Source: Sandaracinomonas limnophila
GTDB taxonomy: Bacteria; Bacteroidota; Bacteroidia; Cytophagales; Spirosomataceae
DNA length: 64,000 bases
Assembly: GCF_004005965.1 (NCBI RefSeq)
Contig: NZ_SACY01000004.1
Span: 124,001 to 188,000, forward strand
Direction of reading: 5' to 3'
In this document: positions 51,504 through 59,429 of the stretch, piece by piece
How positions within the stretch are numbered: the stretch's first letter is position 1
How the letters are laid out: every line of letters starts with the position of its first letter
The notes under the pieces: generated by a model
What the model saw: only the letters and a program-made list of their open reading frames with translations
What the model was told of the DNA's origin: nothing
The model's database searches: none
Position numbers and translations under genes: made by a program

Positions 51504-52067
51504 TCAAATCCTATCTATCCCATTCCGTTTAATTGTTTTTAATCTTTTAAAGTTTGAGGGTGTAAAACCCGTTTCCTTTTTAAATTGATTGCTTAAATAT
51601 GCGACACTACTGTAATTAAGTTGGTCGGCAATTTGACTTAATGTCATTTCTTCGTACATCAACAATTCTTTCACTTTTTCTATTTTCTGTTTTATAAAAA
51701 AATGCTCAATTGTTATTTGCTCAAAAGAAGAAAAAAGACTACTTAATGAATTGTAATCATGCTTTAGATTTTGAGATAGGTAACTTGAAAGATTGATATG
51801 TAGGTCATTGTTTTTCTGATGAATCAAATCAATTATTAGGGTCTTAACCCGTTCAATTAATCGACTATTTTTGTCATCAATTAACTCAAAGCCAAATGAA
51901 TTTAAAACTGCATTTAATTCATTTTTTAGATATTTTATATTGTCTTCTTCCAACTCCACTTCTCCCAAATTTACCGAAAGAGGGTGTAGCCCAAGCTTCT
52001 CCAGCTCAGACTTCACCACTATTTCACAGCGTCGACAAACCATATTTTTAATATATAGCTTCATCAT
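51504..52067 (-). CDS. AraC family regulator with N-terminal HMA-like domain
   Basis: 187 residues. The first 65 residues have the ferredoxin-like HMA outline with C-x-x-C in YIKNMVCRRCEIVVKSELEK, as expected for binding copper or a similar thiophilic ion. The last 80 residues are an AraC-type HTH pair (MTLSQIADQLNYSSVAYLSN, QFKKETGFTPSNFKRLKT). A short helical linker joins them. This is probably the metal-sensing activator of the copper cassette. It shares ATGA with the DUF3347 gene upstream. Confidence 0.85.
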   Translation of the reverse strand: MMKLYIKNMVCRRCEIVVKSELEKLGLHPLSVNLGEVELEEDNIKYLKNELNAVLNSFGFELIDDKNSRLIERVKTLIIDLIHQKNNDLHINLSSYLSQNLKHDYNSLSSLFSSFEQITIEHFFIKQKIEKVKELLMYEEMTLSQIADQLNYSSVAYLSNQFKKETGFTPSNFKRLKTIKRNGIDRI

Positions 52068-52663
52068 TTAATTGTTTCAACCGTTTTACCGCATCCTAAC
52101 ATTTTAGCTCCATAATATGGATTCTTAACTGAGCTTTCCTTACTTAACCAATTTGCACCCTTTCCTTTATTCGCCATTGGGCAAAATTGATAATATACCG
52201 GTTCTACCTGTTTAGTAACCTTTGCTATAGAGTACATGTTTTTAGAGAGACTAATAAAATGGTCCCTTTGATGTCCTGCATCCTTAGTTTCTGAAATATG
52301 CTCAGCATCAAATGCTAATTCTTTCATAACCTTTATCCATTCATCATATTCGTTTTTTGCTAATGATTCCTTGTTAATGGAGTTAATAGCTTTTAGCAAT
52401 GCTTCAGCTTTTAGGGATGCCGTGTTTCCATCGGTTTTAACCAATGCATCTTTTAATTCAAAATAATTGTCAAGAAGGGCTTTGAGTTGTGACACTTCAC
52501 TTGATTTATCAATTAGCGATGACATCTCCTGATAAACCAATTGCTGAGACCCAACATTGATAAACGAATTAAATTCAGGTAGTCTAACATTTCCTATTTT
52601 CGCATAACACGATGTGATAGACAGCAATAATGACATTGCCATCAATAATTTTATTGATTTCAT
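52064..52663 (-). CDS. DUF3347 family secreted protein
   Basis: 199 residues with a signal peptide containing a Cys (SITSC) that may be a lipobox. The DUF3347 domain includes LKALLDNYFELKDALVKTDG, VYYQFCPMANKGKGANWLSK and KNPYYGAKMLGCGK. The Cys-Pro-Met and closing Cys-Gly residues are conserved in a domain often fused to CusB-type adaptors and thought to bind copper. Here it stands alone, coupled by ATGA to the regulator gene. Confidence 0.85.
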   Translation of the reverse strand: MKSIKLLMAMSLLLSITSCYAKIGNVRLPEFNSFINVGSQQLVYQEMSSLIDKSSEVSQLKALLDNYFELKDALVKTDGNTASLKAEALLKAINSINKESLAKNEYDEWIKVMKELAFDAEHISETKDAGHQRDHFISLSKNMYSIAKVTKQVEPVYYQFCPMANKGKGANWLSKESSVKNPYYGAKMLGCGKTVETIK

Positions 52664-52750
52664 TTTTCAAAAATTTAGATTTTAAAAATACTTTACAATT
52701 AAGCAAGGATTGCTTTCGATGGGACATACCTATCCCTACAAAGTATTGAA

Positions 52751-53134
52751 TTATACTATATTGGGAGGAATCCAAATGTAGCCGAAACCCGAAGAACTAT
52801 AGGTTTCATTGTAATAAGATTTTAATCTATTAATCTCAGAGAATCTGTTTTCTCTATTTAATTCAACCCTATTCTGTAAGGCAAAGGGGCCAATTGAAGT
52901 TGGACAACTACATTTTGGATTATTACAGTTTCCGCCACAACTTTTATCTTTACTTTCACTTGTCATTTTATGACTTTCACAACAATTATTTTTCTTACTA
53001 TTGTTTGATTTATCCTGAATACAACAAGATTTATCCGTTTTTTTTGAATTAGTTCCACATGCATACCCATTTTTAGGTGCCATAAGACACACAAAAAATG
53101 AAATCATTAGCAATATGTACACTTTACTTGTCAT
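52751..53134 (-). CDS. secreted Cys-rich protein
   Basis: 127 residues with a signal peptide (about 1-25). The first half of the mature part is very rich in Cys and Lys (SCCIQDKSNNSKKNNCCESH, KSCGGNCNNPKCSCPTSIGP), about a dozen Cys in 50 residues, like a small metal-binding protein. A conserved-looking tail (SGFGYIWIPPNIV) ends it. It is the first gene of the cassette and directly follows the predicted promoter. No family name is known to me beyond its frequent company with copper genes. Confidence 0.7.
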   Translation of the reverse strand: MTSKVYILLMISFFVCLMAPKNGYACGTNSKKTDKSCCIQDKSNNSKKNNCCESHKMTSESKDKSCGGNCNNPKCSCPTSIGPFALQNRVELNRENRFSEINRLKSYYNETYSSSGFGYIWIPPNIV

Positions 53135-53149
53135 AAAATTAAAAACACG

Positions 53150-53178
53150 TAAAAGTACGAATTTGTTTAATTATTCAA
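53150..53178 (-). promoter_or_regulatory. predicted promoter of the copper cassette
   Basis: On the minus strand TTG (53178-53176) and TACTTTTA (53157-53150) are separated by 18 bases, close to the Bacteroidetes TTG / TAnnTTTG pattern with one mismatch in the last position. The start codon is at 53134. Confidence 0.5.
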
Positions 53179-53189
53179 AATTATTTTGA
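53175..53189. promoter_or_regulatory. palindrome at the -33 region of the copper promoter
   Basis: TCAAAAT and ATTTTGA are perfect 7-bp arms around one T and overlap the predicted -33 TTG. It is a candidate regulator site, though AraC proteins more often bind direct repeats. The rest of the 290-base gap shows no gene. Confidence 0.4.
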
Positions 53190-53424
53190 TTCAATCGTCA
53201 AATTATTACGGATTTGGATTTCCTATTAATTAGTAATATTTATGAAAGAAGAGAAGGATTGTGGTATCCGACTCAGATTTACTCAAACTTAATGATAATT
53301 TAATTACGGTTTTGACCACACATTGTCATAGAGTTCTTTGCGGGATAAATTGTTAATTTTCATCGTTGGAAGGGGTCATAAACTTCCTCCAATTTACATG
53401 AAGATTCAATGAATTAAGACCAAA

Positions 53425-53742
53425 TTAAGAAACGAAAATATATTCCACCTCATCCAACACTCGCTTTTTACTAATTTCAGATAATGACTCGGGGGTAACA
53501 ATAAAAACTTCCCTATTGGTTATCTCTTCAAAGAAACAAGTAAGTTCTAAGAAATTATCAAGTGTCTTTCTTTCAGGTTGAAAATGAACCAGTAGTTTGA
53601 TTTCTGTTCCCACTGTAATTTCCCCAATATGCTTCATGTCCAATATACCCAATTGGAGAACCCCAAAGGATTCTATCTTACTATGGTTATCCAATAATTT
53701 GTTACGCAAGTCATCCTTGGTAAGTACACCAGCGTGTTTCAT
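53425..53742 (-). CDS. catalytically broken MNT nucleotidyltransferase homologue
   Basis: 105 residues, aligning without gaps to the MNT at 39780-40094 with about one third identity by eye (shared TKxDL, SxGV, DNF, VTPxSLS, LxEV). The catalytic residues are gone: G35-S36 is D-M, and D47 and D49 are E and K (TEIKLLVHF). It cannot be an active AMPylase by the known mechanism. No HepT partner is adjacent. It may be a decayed remnant or a protein that only binds HepT. Confidence 0.7.
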   Translation of the reverse strand: MKHAGVLTKDDLRNKLLDNHSKIESFGVLQLGILDMKHIGEITVGTEIKLLVHFQPERKTLDNFLELTCFFEEITNREVFIVTPESLSEISKKRVLDEVEYIFVS

Positions 53743-53809
53743 TTCTTGATTTGTTTGGGTCGAAATTTACATATTATTCACTAACAAAAACTATCCAATA
53801 AAACCAACT

Positions 53810-53826
53810 CTTGGCACATTCTTGGC
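53810..53826. promoter_or_regulatory. possible integrase arm sites, right end
   Basis: CTTGGCACATTCTTGGC has two CTTGGC copies with an 11-base period, in the same orientation as the left pair at 40320-40337 and followed by similar bases. Confidence 0.45.
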
Positions 53827-53889
53827 ACAAATGGAAAATCGTGGGTAAAATCCTTGATGAATTGTGTCCAAAAAACACAAAACCCTCTA

Positions 53890-53903
53890 CTGGGCTCGAA
53901 CCA
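53890..53903. other. additional tRNA T-arm fragment inside the right end
   Basis: CTGGGCTCGAACCA is identical to 40174-40187 in the left repeat, including the G that differs from the intact gene. A small hairpin (TTGTGT / ACACAA, 53862-53880) precedes it, as a terminator precedes the other copies. It may mark an older integration. Confidence 0.45.
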
Positions 53904-53942
53904 AAAAAATCGATGAATAGAAGAAATAGAGATGGATTATAA

Positions 53943-54022
53943 ACAAAAAAAGTCACCATTTCTGATGACTTTTCTGTTTGCTCCCCCTCCTGGGCTTGAA
54001 CCAGGGACCCCATGATTAACAG
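53943..54022. repeat. right attachment repeat
   Basis: Right copy of the 80-bp repeat at 40127-40206. It includes the 3' half of the intact tRNA-Asn (minus strand) and the terminator at 53949-53972, so the element supplies a replacement 3' end that keeps the tRNA functional. Confidence 0.9.
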
Positions 54023-54054
54023 TCATGTGCTCTAACCAACTGAGCTAAGGAGGA
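53981..54054 (-). tRNA. tRNA-Asn (GTT)
   Basis: 74 bases fold as a complete cloverleaf. The acceptor stem TCCTCCT/AGGGGGA has one wobble, the D stem is GCTC/GAGC, the anticodon stem CATGA/TCATG encloses CTGTTAA with anticodon GTT, and the T stem CCTGG/CCAGG encloses TTCAAGC. CCA is not encoded. It is the integration target of the 13.8-kb element. Confidence 0.95.
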
Positions 54055-54135
54055 ATTTCTTTCCTTTTGGGAATGCAAAAATAGCGCTTGATTTCTACTT
54101 TTGCAATAGTTGGGTGAAAAAAAATTAAAATTGCA

Positions 54136-54231
54136 GAATCTGTGAATATAAGAATCTGAGAATTTGGGAATTAAAGAATCGGGGAAAGTTTCACCAGTTC
54201 TCAGATTCTCCAATTCTTAGATTCTCCTTAC
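54136..54231. repeat. AGAATCTG-type simple repeat with inverted half
   Basis: The left half has GAATCTG, GAATCTGAGAATT and GAATCGG units; the right half has their complements (TCTCAGATTCTCC, TTCTTAGATTCTCC). The two halves can pair into a long imperfect hairpin just downstream of the adaptor gene. It resembles the simple arrays at 1421-1571. Confidence 0.55.
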
Positions 54232-54235
54232 ATAA

Positions 54236-55612
54236 TTATTTCCCTCCCTTTTTCTTCACCAACTCCCCATCTTTCAATTTCTTGGCAACTGTTGCATAAG
54301 GACCAGCAATGATCTCTTGTCCCGCTGATAAACCGGAAATAATTTCAATGTTCTCAAAATCTGAAATACCCGTTTTTACCACAATCTTTTTTGCCTTGCC
54401 TTTCTCGCTCACAAATACCACTTCTTTGATGCTCTCTTTGCGCTTCTTCGAATCTTTCTCGTTCTCCTCTTCCTTTTTCTCTTCTCCTGGTCCACCACCT
54501 GGTTTCTCGCCACTTGTCTCAGGCTTCTCGTTCATGTCTCGAGTAGTTACTGCCGCCAATGGAACAGAAATAACATTCTCTTTTTTGTCGGTCAAAATCT
54601 CCACTGATGCCGTCATTCCGGGCTTTAATGGGTACGATAGTTTGCCTTTGATTAAATCGGCATACGATTCTCTCAATACACGAATCTTCACCTCAAATTC
54701 TGTTACCGCATCAGTAGATGAACTAGTGGCCGTTCCTGAACTATTGGCAGAACTAGCAATCTCATAAACCACCCCTTTGAATTTTCGCTCACTTGCCGAA
54801 AAAGCATCCACATCTATTATAACCGTATCTCCTAAGCTCACTCGGGTGATATCGTTTTCATTTACGTTTACGCGAACCTCCATTTTGTTCAAATTGGCAA
54901 TTCGCAACATTTCTGTACCTGCCATTTGGGAGGTTCCTACAACACGCTCACCTAATTCCACGTTTAACTTGGAAACAATTCCACTTTGTGGGGCATAAAT
55001 AGTTGTTTTGGTCAAGTTAGTTCTTGCTTCTTTTAGAGCTGCTTCTGAACTTTTCACATTAAAATTTGCCGCTTTTACATTTGCCTTGGCCGACTCCAAA
55101 TCTTGCTTGGCAACATTGTAAGCTGAAGCAAATTGATCAAAATCTGCATCCGAAATTACTTTATCATTGTGTAAACGAACATTCCTGTCATAGTCAACTT
55201 TGGCCTTTTGCAAACGGGCTTCAGAAGTGGCTAAACCTGCCTTGCTCTGTTCAAAATTAGCCTTCATAGAGTTTAATTGTGCCTCTGCGCGAGCCAAAAG
55301 TGATTCGTAGTTATCTGGACGAATCTTCAATAATTTTTGTCCAGCCACAACTGAATCTCCTTCCACCACATACAAACCTACAATCTCCCCAGAAACATCG
55401 GGCGAAAGTTTCACCTCCACTTCCGGTTGAATTTTACCTGAAGCTGATACTTTTTCAATAATGGTATGGGTACCCACTTTTGCAAACTCTACTTCGGTAG
55501 GCTCAACTTTGCCAATCCAGCCTGCTTGTTTGGCGACAAACAATCCACCAAATACCAACACCACTACTCCCCCAATAATTAGCCAGGTCTTTTTTGCGTT
55601 TCCCTTTGCCAT
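54236..55612 (-). CDS. HlyD/RND-type periplasmic adaptor protein
   Basis: 458 residues. An N-terminal membrane anchor (WLIIGGVVVLVFGGLFVA) precedes a barrel-sandwich hybrid domain (ASGKIQPEVEVKLSPDVSGE, VEGDSVVAGQKLLKI), a long coiled-coil hairpin (about 105-205), the returning lipoyl half (TTIYAPQSGIVSKLNVELGE) and a beta-barrel/membrane-proximal part. A charged Gly/Glu/Lys-rich insert (about 365-390, EKPGGGPGEEKKEEENEKD) lies near the end. Adaptors link an inner-membrane pump to TolC. The TolC gene is adjacent but no pump gene is in the window on either side. Confidence 0.9.
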   Translation of the reverse strand: MAKGNAKKTWLIIGGVVVLVFGGLFVAKQAGWIGKVEPTEVEFAKVGTHTIIEKVSASGKIQPEVEVKLSPDVSGEIVGLYVVEGDSVVAGQKLLKIRPDNYESLLARAEAQLNSMKANFEQSKAGLATSEARLQKAKVDYDRNVRLHNDKVISDADFDQFASAYNVAKQDLESAKANVKAANFNVKSSEAALKEARTNLTKTTIYAPQSGIVSKLNVELGERVVGTSQMAGTEMLRIANLNKMEVRVNVNENDITRVSLGDTVIIDVDAFSASERKFKGVVYEIASSANSSGTATSSSTDAVTEFEVKIRVLRESYADLIKGKLSYPLKPGMTASVEILTDKKENVISVPLAAVTTRDMNEKPETSGEKPGGGPGEEKKEEENEKDSKKRKESIKEVVFVSEKGKAKKIVVKTGISDFENIEIISGLSAGQEIIAGPYATVAKKLKDGELVKKKGGK

Positions 55613-55621
55613 AATTTTTAA

Positions 55622-56965
55622 TTAAAATGTTAAACTTTTTCCTTGATAATAATCCAATATTTTACTTCTAAATACAAAGTCGTATTTGTTTTGCACCATG
55701 GTCAATTTGGCTTTGTCTAAATTTGTTTTTTGCAAACTATAATTTACAAAATCAATCGCCCCTGCATTGAATTTACTTTCTGATGCTCTAAATGATTCTT
55801 CTAATGCGGCAACTTGTACGGTGCTGGCCTCATATTTTTTGGCAGAATTTTGTTGGTTGACAAAAGCCTGCTCTATGTTTTGTCGCAAGGTTAACCTTGC
55901 TTTACTTGCCTCAATTTCTGCATTTACCTTTTGCAAATTTGCCTGAGAAATTCTGGTTTTATTGGCTAGTCGAGAAAAAATTGGAATGTTCAAGTTCAAA
56001 GATACGACTTTGTTTTGCGTATTATTTAATTGATCAAAATAACTTGTGGTCAAGGCATTTGATTGATTTGCCGACCAAGAGCCTCCAAAAGAAAGGCTTG
56101 GCAATAAACTTGATTTGGCTACTAAAATAGATTTAGCAGCGCCCAACACACGATAATCTGCCGATTTAATCAGCGGTTGAATTTCTAATGCTTTTTGATA
56201 AACTTCTGAAACAAAACCTGAATTGCTTGTGGCATTTGGAACAGGAACTTGAATTCGCTCCAACTGAACTTGAGTAATTTGAGTATCGTTTAACAATTGA
56301 ATTAGAGACAATTTATTGATGTCGAGAGTGCTTTGAAAACTCACTACATTCGACTCTTCATTGGCCAATTGTGCTTTTAAATCCAATAAACTAGTTAAAG
56401 CCAAAGAACCGGCGCTAACCATTTTTTGAGTTTTATCAATTTGTAATTTGGTGATTTCAGTTTGGGTTTTGGCTATGCTCAATTGGTCTTCGGCATTCAA
56501 AATATTTAAATAGGCTAAGACCACTTGCAATGAAATATTTTCCTTGATGGCTTGCAAATCTTCTGCGCTTGCCTTTAGAGAAAATTCATTTTGAGCAATG
56601 GTGTTTTTCAATTGTCCGCCATTAAAAATGGTAACGTTAGCATTTAAACCAACGTTGTTATAATCAATATTTCTTGGATCATAGGTATTGGTAAAAGGGT
56701 TTAAGGAACGACCATAACTGGAAGCTTGTCCCAGAGTGGCATTCATACCAGGTAATTGATTATTTTTTGCTTGTTGCAAAGCTAATTGAGCATTCGAAAA
56801 ATTAACTTCTGAAGATTTTACGTTCAAATTATTTTGTATGGCAATTTCTACTGCACGGGAAAGTCCCAATTTTACAAGTGCACCTTGACTTTGCACAGCG
56901 GTTTGTGCAAGGCATGCAAAAGAAAAAATAAATACGTTTACTAATATCAGAAAAAAGGTTCTCAT
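55622..56965 (-). CDS. TolC family outer membrane efflux protein
   Basis: 447 residues with a signal peptide (about 1-20). Two repeats of the OEP domain can be seen: VEIAIQNNLNVKSSEVNFSN to LLNDTQITQVQLERI, then YQKALEIQPLIKSADYRVLG to QNKYDFVFRSKILDYYQGKS. It forms the outer-membrane exit duct for an efflux or secretion system with the adaptor encoded nine bases downstream. Confidence 0.9.
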   Translation of the reverse strand: MRTFFLILVNVFIFSFACLAQTAVQSQGALVKLGLSRAVEIAIQNNLNVKSSEVNFSNAQLALQQAKNNQLPGMNATLGQASSYGRSLNPFTNTYDPRNIDYNNVGLNANVTIFNGGQLKNTIAQNEFSLKASAEDLQAIKENISLQVVLAYLNILNAEDQLSIAKTQTEITKLQIDKTQKMVSAGSLALTSLLDLKAQLANEESNVVSFQSTLDINKLSLIQLLNDTQITQVQLERIQVPVPNATSNSGFVSEVYQKALEIQPLIKSADYRVLGAAKSILVAKSSLLPSLSFGGSWSANQSNALTTSYFDQLNNTQNKVVSLNLNIPIFSRLANKTRISQANLQKVNAEIEASKARLTLRQNIEQAFVNQQNSAKKYEASTVQVAALEESFRASESKFNAGAIDFVNYSLQKTNLDKAKLTMVQNKYDFVFRSKILDYYQGKSLTF

Positions 56966-57078
56966 AGCGGTGAATACATTTTGAGCAACAAGTTTACAAA
57001 TTTCCTTTAAATCTACGCCTTATTTTTGGATTAATGGCGAGTAGTGGGGATGGGTGGCCGACATGCGGTGAGAAAGAA

Positions 57079-57579
57079 TTACAATTGAATGGTAACAATG
57101 TCTTTGGTAATTGCGCTTGCGTAGGCTTTTAAATTACCGAAAGGGGTATTGGAGTTACAAGGTGCTATTTGACCAGTTTCCATTCCATAGGAATTGCCAT
57201 GATTCGCACAGGTAAATTTATTGTTAGCATAAGACCATCGATTCCTAGTTCCTTGATGTGGACAACAATTATCTAAACAAATAATTTGTGTTTCTGACTT
57301 TCGAAGAAGCAAAATTCCATTCGTTTCATCATTGACAAAATTGCCAACATTTTTTAAGGTAGCATAAAAGGCGTTTTGGAGGTTGATGTAAACAATTTTA
57401 CCCTCTACAAAAAACCCATTATCCTTCGTTTTTGTAATTAAATTATCGTAAACTGGGTCACTTGTAGGAACCACCTCCTCGGCAGGTTTGGAACAAGCCG
57501 AAAGGAATTCGGATGTCAAAATTAGTCCAATTGCAGAAGCTGGGCATATTTTTTTGATAAATTGTTTTCTATCCATCAT
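57079..57579 (-). CDS. Rieske [2Fe-2S] lipoprotein
   Basis: 166 residues. The leader has a lipobox (SEFLSACS, Cys 29). The cluster ligands are C-x-H in CCPHQGTRNRW and C-x-x-H in FTCANHGNSYG, followed by METGQIAPCNSNTPFGNL. The Cys of a bacterial disulfide-type Rieske protein is also present near the first ligand pair. It could be an electron carrier at the membrane. It is divergent from the DUF1800 gene with a 73-base gap. Confidence 0.88.
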   Translation of the reverse strand: MMDRKQFIKKICPASAIGLILTSEFLSACSKPAEEVVPTSDPVYDNLITKTKDNGFFVEGKIVYINLQNAFYATLKNVGNFVNDETNGILLLRKSETQIICLDNCCPHQGTRNRWSYANNKFTCANHGNSYGMETGQIAPCNSNTPFGNLKAYASAITKDIVTIQL

Positions 57580-57652
57580 CTCCGAAATTTACATATTGAT
57601 ACACATATTTACCTAATATATTCTTAAAAAAATTATATTTTAACTATCTTTA

Positions 57653-59428
57653 TTGTTAACAAATTCTAAAACTATTCAGACCAATAAGTTCATCAAGGAG
57701 CCAGATTTAGTCGCAGACTTCAAAAAAGAAAATATAGATTTTTCTAAAATTGAAAAAGCTAGATTGTCTCGGGAAGTTATTCCTGAGGGATTAGAGCCCT
57801 ATACCGGCACATTTGGATTGGCCCAAAAAAAGCATTTGTTAAATAGAAGTCTGATTGCACTTTCTTCTAAACACATGCAAGAGTTAGACAAGCTTACGCT
57901 AAAACAAGCCATAGATCTTATTTTTACTGAAGAGGCCTTCCCTCCATTACCCGTCAATGATTATGATTATGAAATAACCAAAGAGGAAACGGAAAAACAG
58001 GGGCATTTTTATGTGCCTGCCGGACAAGTTTATGTAGAGGCGCCAGAACCCAACGGGTCTCCTTGGCCAAGGCATCAATCATTTGAGGCTTGGATGTATA
58101 AATATATGGTGGAACAAAAAACCTCGATTCATTGGAGGCTTTTATTTTTTCTTCATAATTTGGTCCCTGCAGCAAATGGCAGCGTAAAAATGATGTTTCA
58201 ATATTATGAAACATTGTACAAATACGCATTTAAATCTTACAAAGATTTCATTTATCAAATAACGCTTGACCCTTTGATGCTTGATTATTTAAATCTTCAA
58301 TCAAGTAATCGATCCCATCCTGATGAAAATTATGCCCGTGAGTTGCAAGAATTATTCACCGTTGGTAAAGGACCCAATTCAAAATACACAGAAAGTGATG
58401 TAGTTGAAATGGCTAGGACCTTGGTAGGATGGAGATTTACCTATGAAAGCAAGAATAAACAAGGTAGAATTCAATCAGAATTTAACATGTTTAATCATGA
58501 CGATCAATTCAAACAGTTTTCAAGTTTTTATGGAAACCGACGATTGGAGGGAATTCAGGGATATGAGGGATATAAAGAATTAGGTCAATTGTTGGACATG
58601 ATTTTTGCTACGGATGAAAATGGACTTTATATCTGCAGGAGGTTGTATCAGTTTTTTTGTGGTCCATTGATAGATGAAACCACTGAAAAAAATGTGATTC
58701 AGCCCATGGCGGAACTTTATCGAAAAAATAATTATAGTTTGATTGTTCCATTGAAAACCCTTTTGGGCAGTGCCCATTTTTTCAATTCGCTCAATTATAA
58801 TTCAATGATAAAATCGCCGATGGAATTTACTTTGGGATTTTTTAAAGAATTTGAATATACCATTATCAACTATGAATTGGCCACAGATTTACCAACAAAA
58901 TATACAACTGAAATTTCAAAGGACTTTTACAAGTACCGTAATATAACGTGGAATATGTCGAACATTGGTATCAACTTTACGAATCCCCCCAATGTTGCTG
59001 GATGGCCAGCCTATTACCAATATCCGGTTTATGATTTATTTTGGATAAATTCTGATACCCTTGCCAAAAGGGCGAGCTTTGCTTATGGCACTTCTCATTG
59101 GGGAATTTATTTAGGTTCGGGCAACACAAAAGGAAATATACACATGAAAATAGACTGGATAGCCTATATTGGCAAATTCAAAAATCCGGAAAATTTTGAT
59201 TTACTTTTAACTGAAATAGAAGAACGGTTGTTAGGCGCACCGATGAGTGATCAAACCAAAAACAAAGTTAAACAAATGGCTTTAGGTGGTTTTTCTGGAG
59301 CATATTACACTGAACTTTACACGGCTTATATCAAAAACCCAATTCAAGACAATCGAAATACACTGGATAATAGGCTTCAAAATTTATTTTCCACAATTTT
59401 TCAATTAGCCGAGTTCCAATTATTTTAA
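57653..59428 (+). CDS. DUF1800 family protein
   Basis: 591 residues from TTG 57653; no ATG occurs in frame until residue 74, so the exact start is uncertain. DUF1800 features are clear: KHLLNRSLIALSSKHMQELD, SNRSHPDENYARELQELFTV, ESDVVEMARTLVGWRFTYES, RRLYQFFCGPLIDETTEKNV and NPPNVAGWPAYYQYPVYDL. No signal peptide is seen, unlike its DUF1501 partner encoded two bases downstream. Family function is unknown. A TATCTTTA element at 57645-57652, if a -7 box, would put the transcript start after the TTG. Confidence 0.85.
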   Translation: MLTNSKTIQTNKFIKEPDLVADFKKENIDFSKIEKARLSREVIPEGLEPYTGTFGLAQKKHLLNRSLIALSSKHMQELDKLTLKQAIDLIFTEEAFPPLPVNDYDYEITKEETEKQGHFYVPAGQVYVEAPEPNGSPWPRHQSFEAWMYKYMVEQKTSIHWRLLFFLHNLVPAANGSVKMMFQYYETLYKYAFKSYKDFIYQITLDPLMLDYLNLQSSNRSHPDENYARELQELFTVGKGPNSKYTESDVVEMARTLVGWRFTYESKNKQGRIQSEFNMFNHDDQFKQFSSFYGNRRLEGIQGYEGYKELGQLLDMIFATDENGLYICRRLYQFFCGPLIDETTEKNVIQPMAELYRKNNYSLIVPLKTLLGSAHFFNSLNYNSMIKSPMEFTLGFFKEFEYTIINYELATDLPTKYTTEISKDFYKYRNITWNMSNIGINFTNPPNVAGWPAYYQYPVYDLFWINSDTLAKRASFAYGTSHWGIYLGSGNTKGNIHMKIDWIAYIGKFKNPENFDLLLTEIEERLLGAPMSDQTKNKVKQMALGGFSGAYYTELYTAYIKNPIQDNRNTLDNRLQNLFSTIFQLAEFQLF

Positions 59429-59429
59429 C

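Larger units (their letters stand above)
40182..54022. mobile_element. 13.8-kb integrative element in tRNA-Asn carrying copper-handling genes
   Basis: The element is bounded by direct repeats of the tRNA-Asn 3' half 13,816 bp apart, and the intact tRNA gene is restored at the right end. The recombination module (tyrosine recombinase and excisionase-like protein) lies near the left end, a replication or resolution module in the middle (polymerase-like protein, serine resolvase) and the copper cassette on the right. I see no relaxase, coupling protein or type IV secretion genes, so it is either mobilised by a helper or moves as a satellite. Paired CTTGGC motifs inside both ends are possible integrase arm sites. 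Confidence 0.88.

Noticed and set aside
53774-54213. Minus-strand reading frames over tRNA-Asn
   Set aside because: They read through the tRNA, its terminator and a simple repeat, and show no protein-like conservation.
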